Origin: Ursus arctos | Lineage: Eukaryota; Chordata; Mammalia; Carnivora; Ursidae | Direction: 5' to 3' | NCBI RefSeq assembly: GCF_023065955.2 | Contig: NW_026622808.1 | Coordinates: 41,738,475-41,802,474, forward strand | DNA length: 64,000 nt | Shown: positions 46,039 through 56,781 of the stretch, piece by piece | Layout: the number at the start of each line of letters is the position of its first letter | How positions within the stretch are numbered: position 1 is the first letter of the stretch | The notes under the pieces: generated by a model | Databases searched by the model: none | What the model was told of the DNA's origin: nothing | What the model saw: only the letters and a program-made list of their open reading frames with translations | Translations under genes and position numbers: made by a program

Positions 46039-46863
46039 TGATGAGGGAATGGAAGGTAAACTGAGGACAAAGCAGAAGCTGACACCCTGTAACACCCACC
46101 CCCCCCAACCCCTGGATGTATGCAACATTCCTCAGGCACTCCTGGCTGCCCTACAGGACAGAGAAACAGTTAACCTATAGATACCACAATCTTGCAACAC
46201 TTGAGTCTCCCTCAGTTTACAATGTCTTAGCAGTTTACAAGAACAAAGCTATCAGTAACCTAGCTTCCAGAAGGGAATGTATGTAGACACAATTAAATTT
46301 CCTTACTACCTATAGCCCATTGACAAGTCCTTGAAACAGGCAAGGTGACATTCCTCTAGGAATTCAGCTGCCTTGATGTTAATACTTTGCTAAGGGCAAA
46401 GGCAGTCCTAGCCTGACCCCCTCCCCTCCACCAAGATCCTGTAAGTCTACTTTAACGTATAAAAATTCCTTTGGAAACTTCCTTTATCTCTAACCCCCCA
46501 AGATACCTATTGGCAATCATCCCCCAAGCATATGGCCCACCGATAGACATCTGAAGGGTCTCATGACTAAGGTTTCGTTAGACGGTAATAAATGACCTTT
46601 TCCCAACAACAGCTAGCCCCCTCAAGGTCCTGGAAACCTTGCTTCCAAAATTCCTTAGAGACTTGAGCTATCCCTAACCCCCTCCCCACTTGAGGGTATA
46701 TAATGGGCCATTCCTCACAACCCGGGGCAGCAGCTCTTTCTGTCCACAGGTCCTGTCCCTGTGCTTTAATAAACCACCATTTTGCACCATAGATGTCTCA
46801 AGAATTCTTTCTCGGTCGTCGGCTCTGGACTCCACCCCACTGAACCTCACTTGTACCTCATCA
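46039..46863 (+). mobile_element. Solo LTR of an endogenous retrovirus, copy 1 (825 bp)
   Basis: Starts TGATGAGG and ends CCTCATCA, an 8-bp perfect terminal inverted repeat. Flanked by a 5-bp target duplication GTAAA at 46034-46038 and 46864-46868. Has TATATAA (46697-46703), a poly-A signal AATAAA (46768-46773), and the long CT-rich U3 and R/U5 expected of an LTR. No internal retroviral sequence or second LTR of this insertion follows, so it is a solo LTR formed by recombination between two LTRs. About 200 bp more U3 than copy 2 (47982-48605). Probably ERV1-like by appearance; class not proven. Confidence 0.88.
46697..46703 (+). promoter_or_regulatory. LTR copy 1 TATA box; poly-A signal follows at 46768
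   Basis: TATATAA in GAGGGTATATAATGGG sits about 65 bases upstream of AATAAA (46768-46773), a spacing normal for LTR U3/R. Whether it is transcribed is unknown. Confidence 0.65.
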
Positions 46864-46868
46864 GTAAA

Positions 46869-47658
46869 GACCTATTCATCAGTACAAAGCCTCTTCGTAA
46901 TAATGAAAAGTAAAACTCAATACAGTTGCGATTTGGTCTTATATTGACAAGTTAAAATGGTCCAAAGCTTTTCTTCAGCATTTACTGACTTTAACTTCTA
47001 TTCCCATAGCTCCTCAGAGCCTAAAATAATGATCACATTATCTCATTATGACACTATTACACACTTCATATTTTAATTGGTATTTATGAATTTATTCTAT
47101 ATCTCACTTCAAACGAAACTTGAGGTGTTTTCCATCCTTGGCACATAGCTCTCCATTGTTCCCTAATTGCTGTTACTCCCCTCGTGTGACTAGGTCTTAG
47201 CAACCCCACACATGGACACGTTCAGATAGCAACCTTCCTCTCTCTGCTGCTGTGGAAACAAAAACAAACAAGACAAAACGAGACTATGTTGGGGTACACA
47301 GAGAAATGCAAATTCCCCGTAAAAGGGAAATGTGCAGTTGGGTTGGGTTCCTCCAGACTCAAGGCACACCAGCTGCTCCTGCGGTAAACACGGAGACAGC
47401 CCACGAGGAACCAGCTCCGTCAGGGCGCGCCCATTAGCGCCTTTAAATCGTGTAGGACCTGTCAGCACCTCGTTCGTGTGCATGGTTAGCTGCTTCGAGC
47501 CACAGGAGGAAAAATCTCGGCTGACTCTCCTTTTTAAAAACTTGCTCAGAAGACTATTAGGTCCTTCCTTTTGTTGTCCATGAATATGGACATGAGAGGG
47601 GGGATGAGAAGCAGAAAATTAAAATCAAAGACAATACTGAAGAGGGTTTCTCTCTTTT
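46869..47658. other. Unassigned sequence between LTR and L1 tail
   Basis: About 0.8 kb without recognised retroviral gene. Text near 47030-47120 weakly resembles L2. The open frames 47190-47483 (minus) and 47332-47583 (plus) resemble no known protein. Confidence 0.42.
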
Positions 47659-47670
47659 AAAAGAGATCCT

Positions 47671-47963
47671 CCCTGGTTTCGTCTTGGTTCATTTTTCCCT
47701 CTCTTCCCCTATGGTCCTCTGCCTTGTTTCTCAAGTTCCATGCCAGAGAGGGAGACAAACCATAAGAGACTCTTCATCTCAGGAAACAAACTGAGGGTTG
47801 CTGGAGGGGAGAGGGGTGAGGGGATGGGGTGACTGTGTGATGGACACTGGGGAGGGTATGTGTTGTGGTGAGCGCTGTGTGTTGTGTAAGACTGATGAAT
47901 CACAGACCTGTGCCCCCTGAAACAAATAATACATTTTATGTTAATAATTAAAAATGAAAAAAT
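47671..47963 (+). mobile_element. Young-looking 5'-truncated L1 3' end (293 bp)
   Basis: Carnivore L1 3' end: GAGGGAGACAAACCATAAGAGACTC, ATCTCAGGAAACAAACTGAGGGTTGCTGG, GGGTGAGGGGATGGGG, GGGCTGTGATGGACACTGGGGAGGG-type text. Target duplication AAAAGAGATCCT is at 47659-47670 and 47964-47975. Its poly-A end is weak. Confidence 0.9.
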
Positions 47964-47981
47964 AAAAGAGATCCTACCAAT

Positions 47982-48605
47982 TGATGAGGGAACAGAAGGC
48001 AAGCTGAGGACAAAGCAGAAACTGACACCCCGCCATCCCCCCCATGGGATACATATGACATTCCTCAGGCATTCCTGGCTGCCTTAAAGGCAAAACAAAT
48101 AGTTAACTTACAGAGATGACAATCCTGCAAGACAAGAGTCTCCCTCAGTTTACAAAAGTCTTAGCGATCTATGAGAACAAAGCATTTCTATCAATAACCT
48201 AGCTTCCAGAAGGAAATGTAGATACAATTAAATGTCCTTATAACCTTCAGCCCATTGACAGATACTTGTTCCTCCAGGAAGTTCCCAACTACCTTCCTAT
48301 TAATGTCTTGCTAGAGGGAAAAGCAACCTTAACTTGACAATGGCAAGGCCTCTGGAATCCAGGGTGTCTTCTTTAACACATGAAAATCCTTTTGAAACTT
48401 CCCTTTTCCTTACCTCCCCCATCCCCATAGTATATAATCAGCCACCCCAGCAGCTCTTTCTGCCCACCGGTCCTGTCCCTGTGCTTTGGTCCCTGTGCTT
48501 TATTAAACCACCATTTTGTACCAAAGACGGCTCAAGAATTCTTTCTTGGTGGTTGGCTTCGGACTCCACCCCACTGAACCTCACCTATATTCCAAAACCA
48601 CATCA
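47982..48605 (+). mobile_element. Solo LTR of the same ERV family, copy 2 (624 bp)
   Basis: Starts TGATGAGG and ends CACATCA, giving a 5-bp perfect terminal match TGATG/CATCA. Target duplication CCAAT is at 47977-47981 and 48606-48610, different from copy 1, so the two inserted independently. Shares with copy 1 the block GACAAAGCAGAAACTGACACCC, the CCTAGCTTCCAGAAGG block, and the TATA to R/U5 segment. The poly-A signal is ATTAAA (48502-48507). A 14-bp direct duplication (GGTCCCTGTGCTTT twice, about 48469-48500) lies just before it. Confidence 0.87.
48431..48437 (+). promoter_or_regulatory. LTR copy 2 TATA box
   Basis: TATATAA in ATAGTATATAATCAGCC, in the same place as in copy 1. The poly-A signal here is the variant ATTAAA at 48502-48507. 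Activity unknown. Confidence 0.6.
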
Positions 48606-48610
48606 CCAAT

Positions 48611-49110
48611 GACTACTTTTTCCCCACTTAAAGGAAAAACAAGGATGTCCTCCTCTATCGCTCACAGCCTCTCATATAAAGTATCGCTTTCAACAGAACA
48701 AGGTGAAAAGGAAAATACCAAGAAAAATTGGAGGGAGGTGCTGTTATTCTGGAGGCGTGTGGTTTGCGGTCAACAACACCACTAACAAGTTTGGCCGATA
48801 CCAGCCCTCAATCCTACCAGGCAGAACTAGAAACTCCACCGACTGGACCAGAGTCCACAGATTCCGGAGGGATTTACCAACAGTCACATCAAAGGCTCAA
48901 GTAAGTGCCCCAGGCCATATTCATTCTTTTCAAAACCTACCAGTGCCTGAGTTGCAAACACAACAGATTAAAGGATGCTAACACTCCCCTCCCTCCCAAG
49001 CCCCCTCAAATTCAAGTGACTTCATTCTATCACTTCAATTCAGAAAAAACAAAACAAAACAAAATAAACCTTTCCTTCTCGGCCCCAGATCCTGACCCTA
49101 ATCCACTGGT
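48611..49110. other. Unassigned sequence, no gene seen
   Basis: DNA between LTR copy 2 and the old L1. Open frames at 48703-48981 and 48905-49162 have no recognisable protein features. Confidence 0.42.
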
Positions 49111-52105
49111 TTGCTTTGTTGTTGTTGTTGTTGTTGTTGTTAAACTTTTTATTGTAGAATAATTTTAAATCTACGCAAAATCTGTGACGATGATAGAGAG
49201 TTTCCATATACCCCACATTCAGTCTCTACTAGGACTGACATCTTCCAACTGTATGGTAGACTTGTCACAATTATTGAACCACCACTGATACATTATTACC
49301 TAAAATCAGTTCTTTATTCAAATGTCCCTAGCTTTTTTTTGTTGTTGTTGCTGTTTTTGTTTGTTTGTTTTTTACCTAATAGTCCTTTTCTGCACCAGAA
49401 TCCAATCCAAGATACCACACTTAACAATGACCTATCGGGTCCCCCAACGCTCCAACTGGCTGTGTTTCTGGAGGCCTTGATAGTTGAGGACTACCAGTCA
49501 GGTATTTTGTACAACGTCCATCCATTGAGACTTGTCTGATTAACGTTCTTGTGTTAGGCTGGGATTCCAGTATTCTGGGAGGAACATCACGGAGCTAAAG
49601 TGCTGTTCTCATCCTATCATATCGAGGGTACGTATCATCGAGATGACTTGCCACTCGTGGTGTTAATGCCGATCATCTGGCAGAGGCAGTATTTTAAAGG
49701 TTTCTGTACACTAACGCCACTACTTTTCCTTCTTTCCACACTGTTCTCTTTCAACAACCACACTGTGTGCAGCCCCCCCTGGAGGGGGGGAAGTTGCGCT
49801 CCATTCCCTGGAGGGTGGATCATCTCCATAAATTATCTGGAATTCTTCCACACAGATTTGTCCTTGTCTCCCATTTGTTCCTTTTTTCAACCATTTACGT
49901 ATTTCCATATCTACACATAGACTATTACTTTATGTTTTGGGTTATAATTCGATACTACTTTATCTTTTGCTCAGAGGATCCATCCTCGGCCATTGCGAGC
50001 TCTTTCAGTCATTTCTTCTGTCCTTTTGACACATCCCCATTATTGTGAATTTATTGTTTTGTTTCGCTTATTGAGTACTTTCTTACTTCCTGGCGCTACA
50101 CGATACCCCACAGTAATTTCTGTATATCTTGCCACCACCCTAAAATGAGCCATTTTTTTCAAGGAGCTCTGGTTCCTTTTATTGGAAAATGGTATTAGAA
50201 ATCAAGATCTGGGAATCAGGTGTACTTGGCCCAGAATGCCATCGCTTCTAGGCCCTCTCAGCCGACAGAGCAAGGGGAAAATGGATGTCTTGTAACCCAT
50301 GCATATACACGTTTCTTTATGTAATCATCAGTATCTATATTACACTAAATAGAGTTGGAAGTTCCCAATTCTAGTTAATCATCAAATGGATCATTCTAGC
50401 CTTCCCTCCTGGCTTATCTGTGACCTCCTATTCCAACAGTGAGAAACCTGGCTCCCATCATCCACCATCCATTTACCTAATTGTTCAATTACAATATGCA
50501 TAGATAAAGTTTTCAGAATTTTTAACCCATAACCCTGTGAAAAATAATTTTATCCACTGGGGTATGGGACTCATGTACAGTTCATTTTACCTTTAGTCTT
50601 ACAAACTCCATTCATTTCCGAAGTTCGTAAACACATTTCCTCTCATCTCCCTTTAGTAAGACTGTTTCAAACATTTATAATATAGATTCGTTTGTGACAT
50701 TCTATATTCCATCCTGGTATCCCCCAGACCTCTTAAATAATTTATTTTTAATTTAGATACATTAAGATTCACTCTTTGAGATGTAAAATATTATGGGTTT
50801 TGGCAAACGCGTAGTGTCCTATAACTACCATTACTATATCATACAGAATTGTTTGACCTCCCCCCCCCCCAACAAAAAAAGAAAAGAGAAAAACCAAACC
50901 CTGTGCTTTACCTATTGAACCTCCCCCTCAAGCCCCTGGTAACCATGGGTCTGTTTACCATCCCCATGTTGTCTGGAGCAGAATTTCTTGTAAATGGATT
51001 CACATACCTTTTCAGACTGGCTTCTTTCCTTAGCAATAGGCATTTAACACAGATCCATGTTTGTTTGTTTTTTTAATTATTTTTTTTAATAGTTCATTCC
51101 TTGGTATTGTTGAAAAGAGTTCCATTCTACAGATGTGCCACAATGTGTTTATTCATTCACCTACTGAAGGGCATCCTGTTTGTTTCCAGTTTTCGCAATT
51201 ACGAATACAGCTATCATTAACATTGCTGTGCAGCTTTGAGGGGCAGCTGTCATTAACATTGCTGTGCAGCTTTGAGGGGTCGTAACTTTTCAAATCAGTT
51301 GGGCAAGTGCATAGGAGCACGCTTGCTGAGTTATACGGTAAAACTCTTTGAGCTTTGTAATAAAGTGCAAAACCGTCTTCCAAAGTGGCTGTAACATTTT
51401 ATATATTTCATAAGCAATGAGAGAGTTCTTTTTGCTCCACATCCTCTGTGGTAATGGTATTGCCAGGTTTTTTTTAGATTTTAGTCATTCTAATAGATTT
51501 GTGGTGGGATCTCATCATTGTTCTAATTTGCAATTCTGTTGACATATGATGTTGAATATCCTTTCATGTGCACATTTTTCTACCTCTGTATCTTTAGTGA
51601 GGTATCTATGCAGATCTTTCACTCATTTTTTAATTAACTTGTTTGTTTTCCTACTGCTGAGTTGTAAGGATTCTATGGATTCAAGTTCTTGATCAGATTT
51701 GTGTTTTCCATTATCCCGGTCTGTAGCTTATCTCTTCATTCTCTAAATAGTATCTTCTGCAGAGAAGTTTTTAATTTAAATAAAGTCCAACTTACCAAAT
51801 TTTCTTTCATGGATTATGCTTTTGGTGTTGTTTCTACACACTTAGCACCAAATCTAAAAACATAAAAATTTTTCTGTTTTTTTTCTAGAAATTTTATGGT
51901 TTTGCATTTTATATTTATGTTTATCACCCATTCAGAATTATTTTAATAACATGTGCAAGGTCGATGTCTAGATTCATATTTTTGAATATGGCTGTACAAG
52001 TGTTCTAGAATCATTTGTTGACAAGACTACCCTTTCTTCATTGAACCTCTATCAAAGATTCACTGACTGAATTTCTATGGGTTAGCTAACTGTTTTTAAG
52101 AAACG
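49111..52105 (-). mobile_element. Old L1M LINE, about 3 kb, 3' UTR and ORF2 end
   Basis: Continuous antisense L1M. The 3' UTR runs through GACGATGATAGAGAGTTTCCATATACCCC, CAATTATTGAACCACCACTGATACATTATTA, CAGGTATTTTGTACAACGTCC, CATCGAGATGACTTGCC, AGTCATTTCTTCTGTCC. Then come GCCACAATGTGTTTATTCATTCACCTACTGAAGG, CCAAAGTGGCTGTAAC, TTCTAATAGATTTGTGGTGGG, GAATATCCTTTCATGTGC, TTTTTAATTTAAATAAAGTCC and ACAAGTGTTCTAGAATCATTTGTTGAC. All L1 antisense and in order. Contains a (GTT)n at 49118-49141, C11 at 50860-50870, and a 36-bp tandem duplication. Confidence 0.9.
51208..51279. repeat. 36-bp tandem duplication inside the L1M
   Basis: Units 51208-51243 and 51244-51279 match at 35 of 36 bases (CAGCTATCATT.. 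versus CAGCTGTCATT..). The L1M consensus has this once, so it is a local duplication and far younger than the host L1. Confidence 0.9.
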
Positions 52106-53329
52106 CTCAGCATTGGTGAAATCCAAGACGACAAGAAGATTCGACATTGAGTCAAGAGCAACATGATAATGGAAGGTTGGTGGCATCACCAGTGTATATT
52201 CAGGTCAGACCAAGAGTTCTTAACATGATCATAGAGGAGATAGGCCATGCACAGAATGTTCTGCATCTCCTAAATGAGTTATAATCACTAACTGATGCTC
52301 TGCCATTATAGGTGGGCCTCATGATCTCTGGTAGCAAGGAGAGAAGGTGTTAGAAGACAGAAGGTTAATGCTAAGTGTAGGGAAGGAAAACTACAATAGA
52401 AGAGCTGCAGAAATTGTCCACCCATGATTATAGATGGCCCATGGGATTGCTTTAATATGACTGTCTCTTCATTTCCTTTGAACATTCCACAGTGCCTCAA
52501 ATTAGGAGGCATAAGATACTTAAATTCCTATGAGAGCTCTTTAACTCCTTCTAATGCGTATTTCTTATTAAAGCTGTATGATCTTTTTGTGTTTCACCCA
52601 GTTTACATTTATGTAGAAACCAGGCATATTTTATTTTTAAAAATGAAAGATTATGATTGGAGCTTGCTGAAAACATGCAAACCAAGACAAGGTCAAAGCC
52701 ACCTTTCTGTCTTTCAGAGGGGTCTTTTGTCTTCCCGAGGGGACTGACGGGGGTCTGCTGGTGCAAACTATGCTTCCTTTTATTTCAGTCCTCTTCCTGC
52801 ACATTCACCATGATATCCAGGGGAACACGAAACAAAAAGCCCCCTGCAGGACTCAGGCTGCACAATGTGAAACCCCCTAATGTCAATCGGAATCAACACA
52901 TCCTAAGCCTATCAGTGAAGTTGCTTTTGTGAAGTACAGTGAGATGGATGAATTTACAACGGACAATACGGAACTAAAGTGGGTGAGGCTGAAGTTCAGG
53001 TGAGAGCTTTTACTCTGAAGATCCAAGTCTATAAGCATTTTTAAAATTAGGGCATGGAAGAAAAGACTTTTAGATCATTCCGTTGCTGGTGCCCTCAGAA
53101 GCCTTCACAGGTTTCCTGTGAATCCCTGCAAAGTAAAATAGTGAATGCGGAATGTGATCCCACCTCCATGTTCATCAGTCTTCCGTCTGTAGAGTGCGTG
53201 TGAGCACTTACAGAAATGGCAGGCACCCTGCTGCATCACCAGCCCTGCCTATTATATTCACCCTGCTCCTGCACGAAGCCAGAAAGACCTAACAGCAAGC
53301 AGCAAATAAATTTCAATAAACAGATTCAT
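52106..53329. other. Single-copy-looking DNA, no gene seen
   Basis: Open frames at 52424-52747 and 52657-52932 have no recognisable protein features. No family recognised. Confidence 0.45.
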
Positions 53330-53640
53330 TGTCCTATTTCAATACAAATCACAGTCTATTAAGAATAATGCACTCTGGTCCAGGTTCTGACAGTCAAAAA
53401 TGCTGATTTAGTTAGAGATTTGTGTTCCTAATTTAATTCATTCATTTGCATGTCTCTCCTCTTAAGTATGATATAATTCAGACTTGCTGATCATAGCTGG
53501 TAATCACACTTTCATTCTGTGTTTCAAATCCAGCTTTTTAAATCACGACTACTTATTTATTCAGGGATTTTTATATATTATGGCTCTTAGATGAATGATT
53601 ATTAGATGATGATAAAAAGAGAGGTATTCAAAGTGACCTG
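53330..53640. other. Candidate conserved non-coding element
   Basis: Repeat-free block with TCCTAATTTAATTCATTCATTTGCATG, CACAGTCTATTAAG, CTGTGTTTCAAATCC, and GATGAATGATTATTAGATGATG. Dense TAAT and ATTTGCAT words are typical of developmental enhancers. Inference only. Confidence 0.33.
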
Positions 53641-53997
53641 TGAAATGTCCCATGTGTTTTTAAAATGCTGTATTTGTATTACAGGGAACATCACAGGATT
53701 CTCGCAACTAATGACATGACCAGATCCACTTGCACCTTTGGTCAGCACCATTTTTTGATTTCAACACAGCATAGCCCACCGAATGTCCGAACATAACAGG
53801 CATCTATGAAACTAAGGGGTCTTAGTTTTGTTTTCTATCACTATTACCTCAAAGGGAAACAAGATTCAGTTCCCTCAAGTTTAGATATTCCCACCTTGTT
53901 TCCTACCTCTCTCTCCTTCTACCTTACTTTTTTACTTGCTAAACTGAACACATTATACTAGAGATGCTAATGGGCTTCTAACACATATTTCATTTGG

Positions 53998-54166
53998 GTG
54001 GGGGTTTAGAGAATAGGGGGTAGAGGGAGAAGGAGGGAGAGAATCTTAAGCAGCCTGCACACCCAGCAAAGAGCCCGACAAGGGGCTCAATCTCACGATC
54101 CTGAGATCATGACCCTAGCCAAAATCAGGAGTCGGCCGCTTAACTGACTGAGCCACCCAGGAGCCC
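53998..54166 (-). mobile_element. Carnivore SINEC, diverged
   Basis: Antisense: GAGGGAGAAGGAGGGAGAG, TCACGATCCTGAGATCATGACC, GACTGAGCCACCCAGGAGCCCC. No poly-T retained at its left end. Possible target duplication TTGGGTGGGGG / TTGGGGGGG, uncertain. Confidence 0.85.
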
Positions 54167-54179
54167 CTTGGGGGGGTAT

Positions 54180-56549
54180 TTCTTAATTGCAAGGTTGTAT
54201 TTTGTAAAGTTAGATACGACAAGGAGTTCAAATTAGATTCAAAGTGTCTAGGTTTTCTTCGGAACAATTCCTTTTTTTTATGCCCCTCCCTTCCAACATA
54301 AAACTCTAATAAGCAGTGAAAATTTTGGACACAGACCTAGGTTTCACAAAGTTTCATACGGTGAGTTAAGTGATGCCTTCATCATTCTTTAAGTTTTGGC
54401 AGAAATCAAATTTTTATAAGGAAGTCGATTCAGCAACTACAAAGCATTTCTACATTATACCACATACTCAGATGAAAAACACTGCATCTAATTCCACTAA
54501 AGACAAACACACATTTTTCACCTTAAATCTTGAGCAGAGATGCAAACTTCTCAGAAAAAGCATAATAAACCACTCTTAAGAACAAACCGTTCCAAAGAAT
54601 GCACAATTTCAGAATGAGACTTTTCCAGGCTACCTCTCACAAAGCCATTTCTTTCTAGCTTCGGGGCACCCCAGTAGATGTTAAAACTAGAGTGCATTCC
54701 TATTCATCCAAAAGAAGGACACTAATGTGAGCGGTGTAGCTTTCTGCGTTTTGGTAAAAATCAGAAAGGATCTGTGCGCAGTGAATGAAGTTGATTCACT
54801 CACAGAAGACCAGCATATCTCTTCTAGCCTAGCTTTGAAAGCCAGTCTGAAACAGCCCTGCCTACAAAATTGCAGAGGAATTACTCTCAATTACAGCCTT
54901 CTGTCTGTTAAAAAGTAGAGTTGGTGATCACTTCTGACCTTTTTCCTGTGACAAGTCAAAGACATGAAAGGAAAAAGAAAAAGCTGACAGGTGTTCAATT
55001 TTCGAAGCTGAGCGTAGGGGAAAGAAGGAGAAAAAATAAAGAAAAGCTTGTATTCCCCAACTAAATCTCAAGGGTTTCTTTTTTTTGTTTGTTTCTTTTG
55101 GGGGTTTCTTTTTTCTTATTCAATCTTACATTAAAAATTCTGTTTCAGTGAGTTAATTGCATGTTGCAATATAATTTTGCTTAAAGTCTCTCACTTTGTG
55201 TTTTCATGTGACTATCATTTACCAAAACCTTCCCACAATCAATCATTCCGGTCTTCAGTTTCATACTTTGGGGCAATTTTGCTGAATGTTACAACTCTGC
55301 CCCTGCCCCGTCTCTTCCTTCTTGCAAGTAGGTTACAAATAACTACACAAGGATGACCCTTCTGGACGCCCGCCATCTGATGTGTTAGCGGCCTCCACAT
55401 TTTACCTCTTTCTGCAGTCACTACTGAGCTGACTAGATTTCGGTTAATTGACTATGACTGTTTCAGAAATAACATGAATGGTTTTCCAGCTTTCTGACAT
55501 TTACCTACAATTATCCGTTTCAAAAGAATGACTATTTTTGCTAAGGAATGAAAAAGTTGCTCTGATGAAAATTAAACTCTGGAACCTTCTGTATTCTTGG
55601 GAGTTGGTGGGTTAAATTCTTGACGATCCAGCACTTGTGCGGTAAAACTGCTCACTAGAGGGGCAAGCCAACGAGCTGCCACCTCTCCCAGCTTCAAGGA
55701 GAAAAAAGGGCCAAAGGATATGCTCTTCCTTTGGGAATATTTAAGAATGACCCGTACTGAGGTCAGTTAATGATGGCTCCCACTCGGCTTTCAAAACATG
55801 GTTAAGTCAGCTGCTTTTCAGCGGGGAACAAACTATTTTGAGAAGAATTAATGATTCTCAAACATCATGCAGAAGCCAACCAGTCGAAACGCCACAATCC
55901 AAACAGAGCTGCAAACAACACTTGGAAATTCAGATTCTGATTGACTGATGACATCACAGGACTAAAATAACGTCCCACATTCTCTTCTTGCTCTGCTATT
56001 TTTGTTTCCTTTAGAACAGTCAGATCTGCTTTTCTGAGATGGGAGCAATAGTTGCTCAGAAGTGACACATTAAGTGGCTAATGGCCAGAAAGTGGAATTA
56101 AGCTAGAAAGAAAAAAAAATAAAACCACAAAACTTTAAGAACAAAGGTGGAAAGGGGTCAGAGATGATGCGTACATAACTCTAAAAGCAGGCATCTGACA
56201 GTTACAGTAGTAGTTTCTCTACTGGAAAGGGAAGGGGAAGTATTTCAAATCTCCTGACCTGAAATGAACGTACTATATGAACATAAGGACAATTTTTATG
56301 GCCTATTTACAAAAACATAAAGCTACAAAGGATAAACTCAAACACTTAGAAAAGTCGTATATGATAAAGATGGCATTTCAAATCTGTGGGGGTAAATGGA
56401 TTAATGAACAAATGGGTATTTGGGACCGAGATACCACTGGAAAGAATAAATTTTTTAAGTACCTTACAACATACTCCAAATAAATATAAGGCATATCAAA
56501 GATTTAAATGTTACAAATGTTTTATTTAAAACATTAAAATAATAAAGCA
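54180..56549. other. Mostly single-copy DNA, includes a candidate conserved block
   Basis: Block 55130-55560 (TGAGTTAATTGCATGTTGCAATATAATTTTGC and TTTCGGTTAATTGACTATGACTG, AAATTAAACTC) is repeat-free and motif-rich and could be conserved; inference only. No exon recognised. Open frames 54370-54579 and 55865-56068 have no recognisable family. Confidence 0.4.
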
Positions 56550-56566
56550 CTAGAAAAATAATTCTT

Positions 56567-56764
56567 TTTTTTTTTTTTTAAGATTTTATTTATTTATTTG
56601 ACAGAGAGAGACAGCCAGCGAGAGAGGGAACACAGCAGGGGGAGTGGGAGAGGAAGAAGCAGGCTCCTAGCGGAGGAGCCCGATGTGGGACTCGATCCTG
56701 GTACGCCGGGATCATGCCCTGAGCCGAAGGCAGACACCTTAACGACTGCGCTACCCAGGCGCCC
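56567..56764 (-). mobile_element. Carnivore SINEC, CCCGGCG subtype
   Basis: Antisense SINE, poly-T then AAGATTTTATTTATTTATTTGACAGAGAG to CTACCCAGGCGCCC. The 17-bp perfect target duplication CTAGAAAAATAATTCTT is at 56550-56566 and 56765-56781. Intact and young-looking. Confidence 0.96.
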
Positions 56765-56781
56765 CTAGAAAAATAATTCTT

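Noticed and set aside
46690..46947. Open frame across LTR copy 1
   Set aside because: Lies in U3/R/U5, which are not protein coding; no retroviral gene seen.
46039..48605. The two LTRs as the ends of one provirus
   Set aside because: Each LTR has its own different 5-bp target duplication, and the sequence between them shows no retroviral genes.
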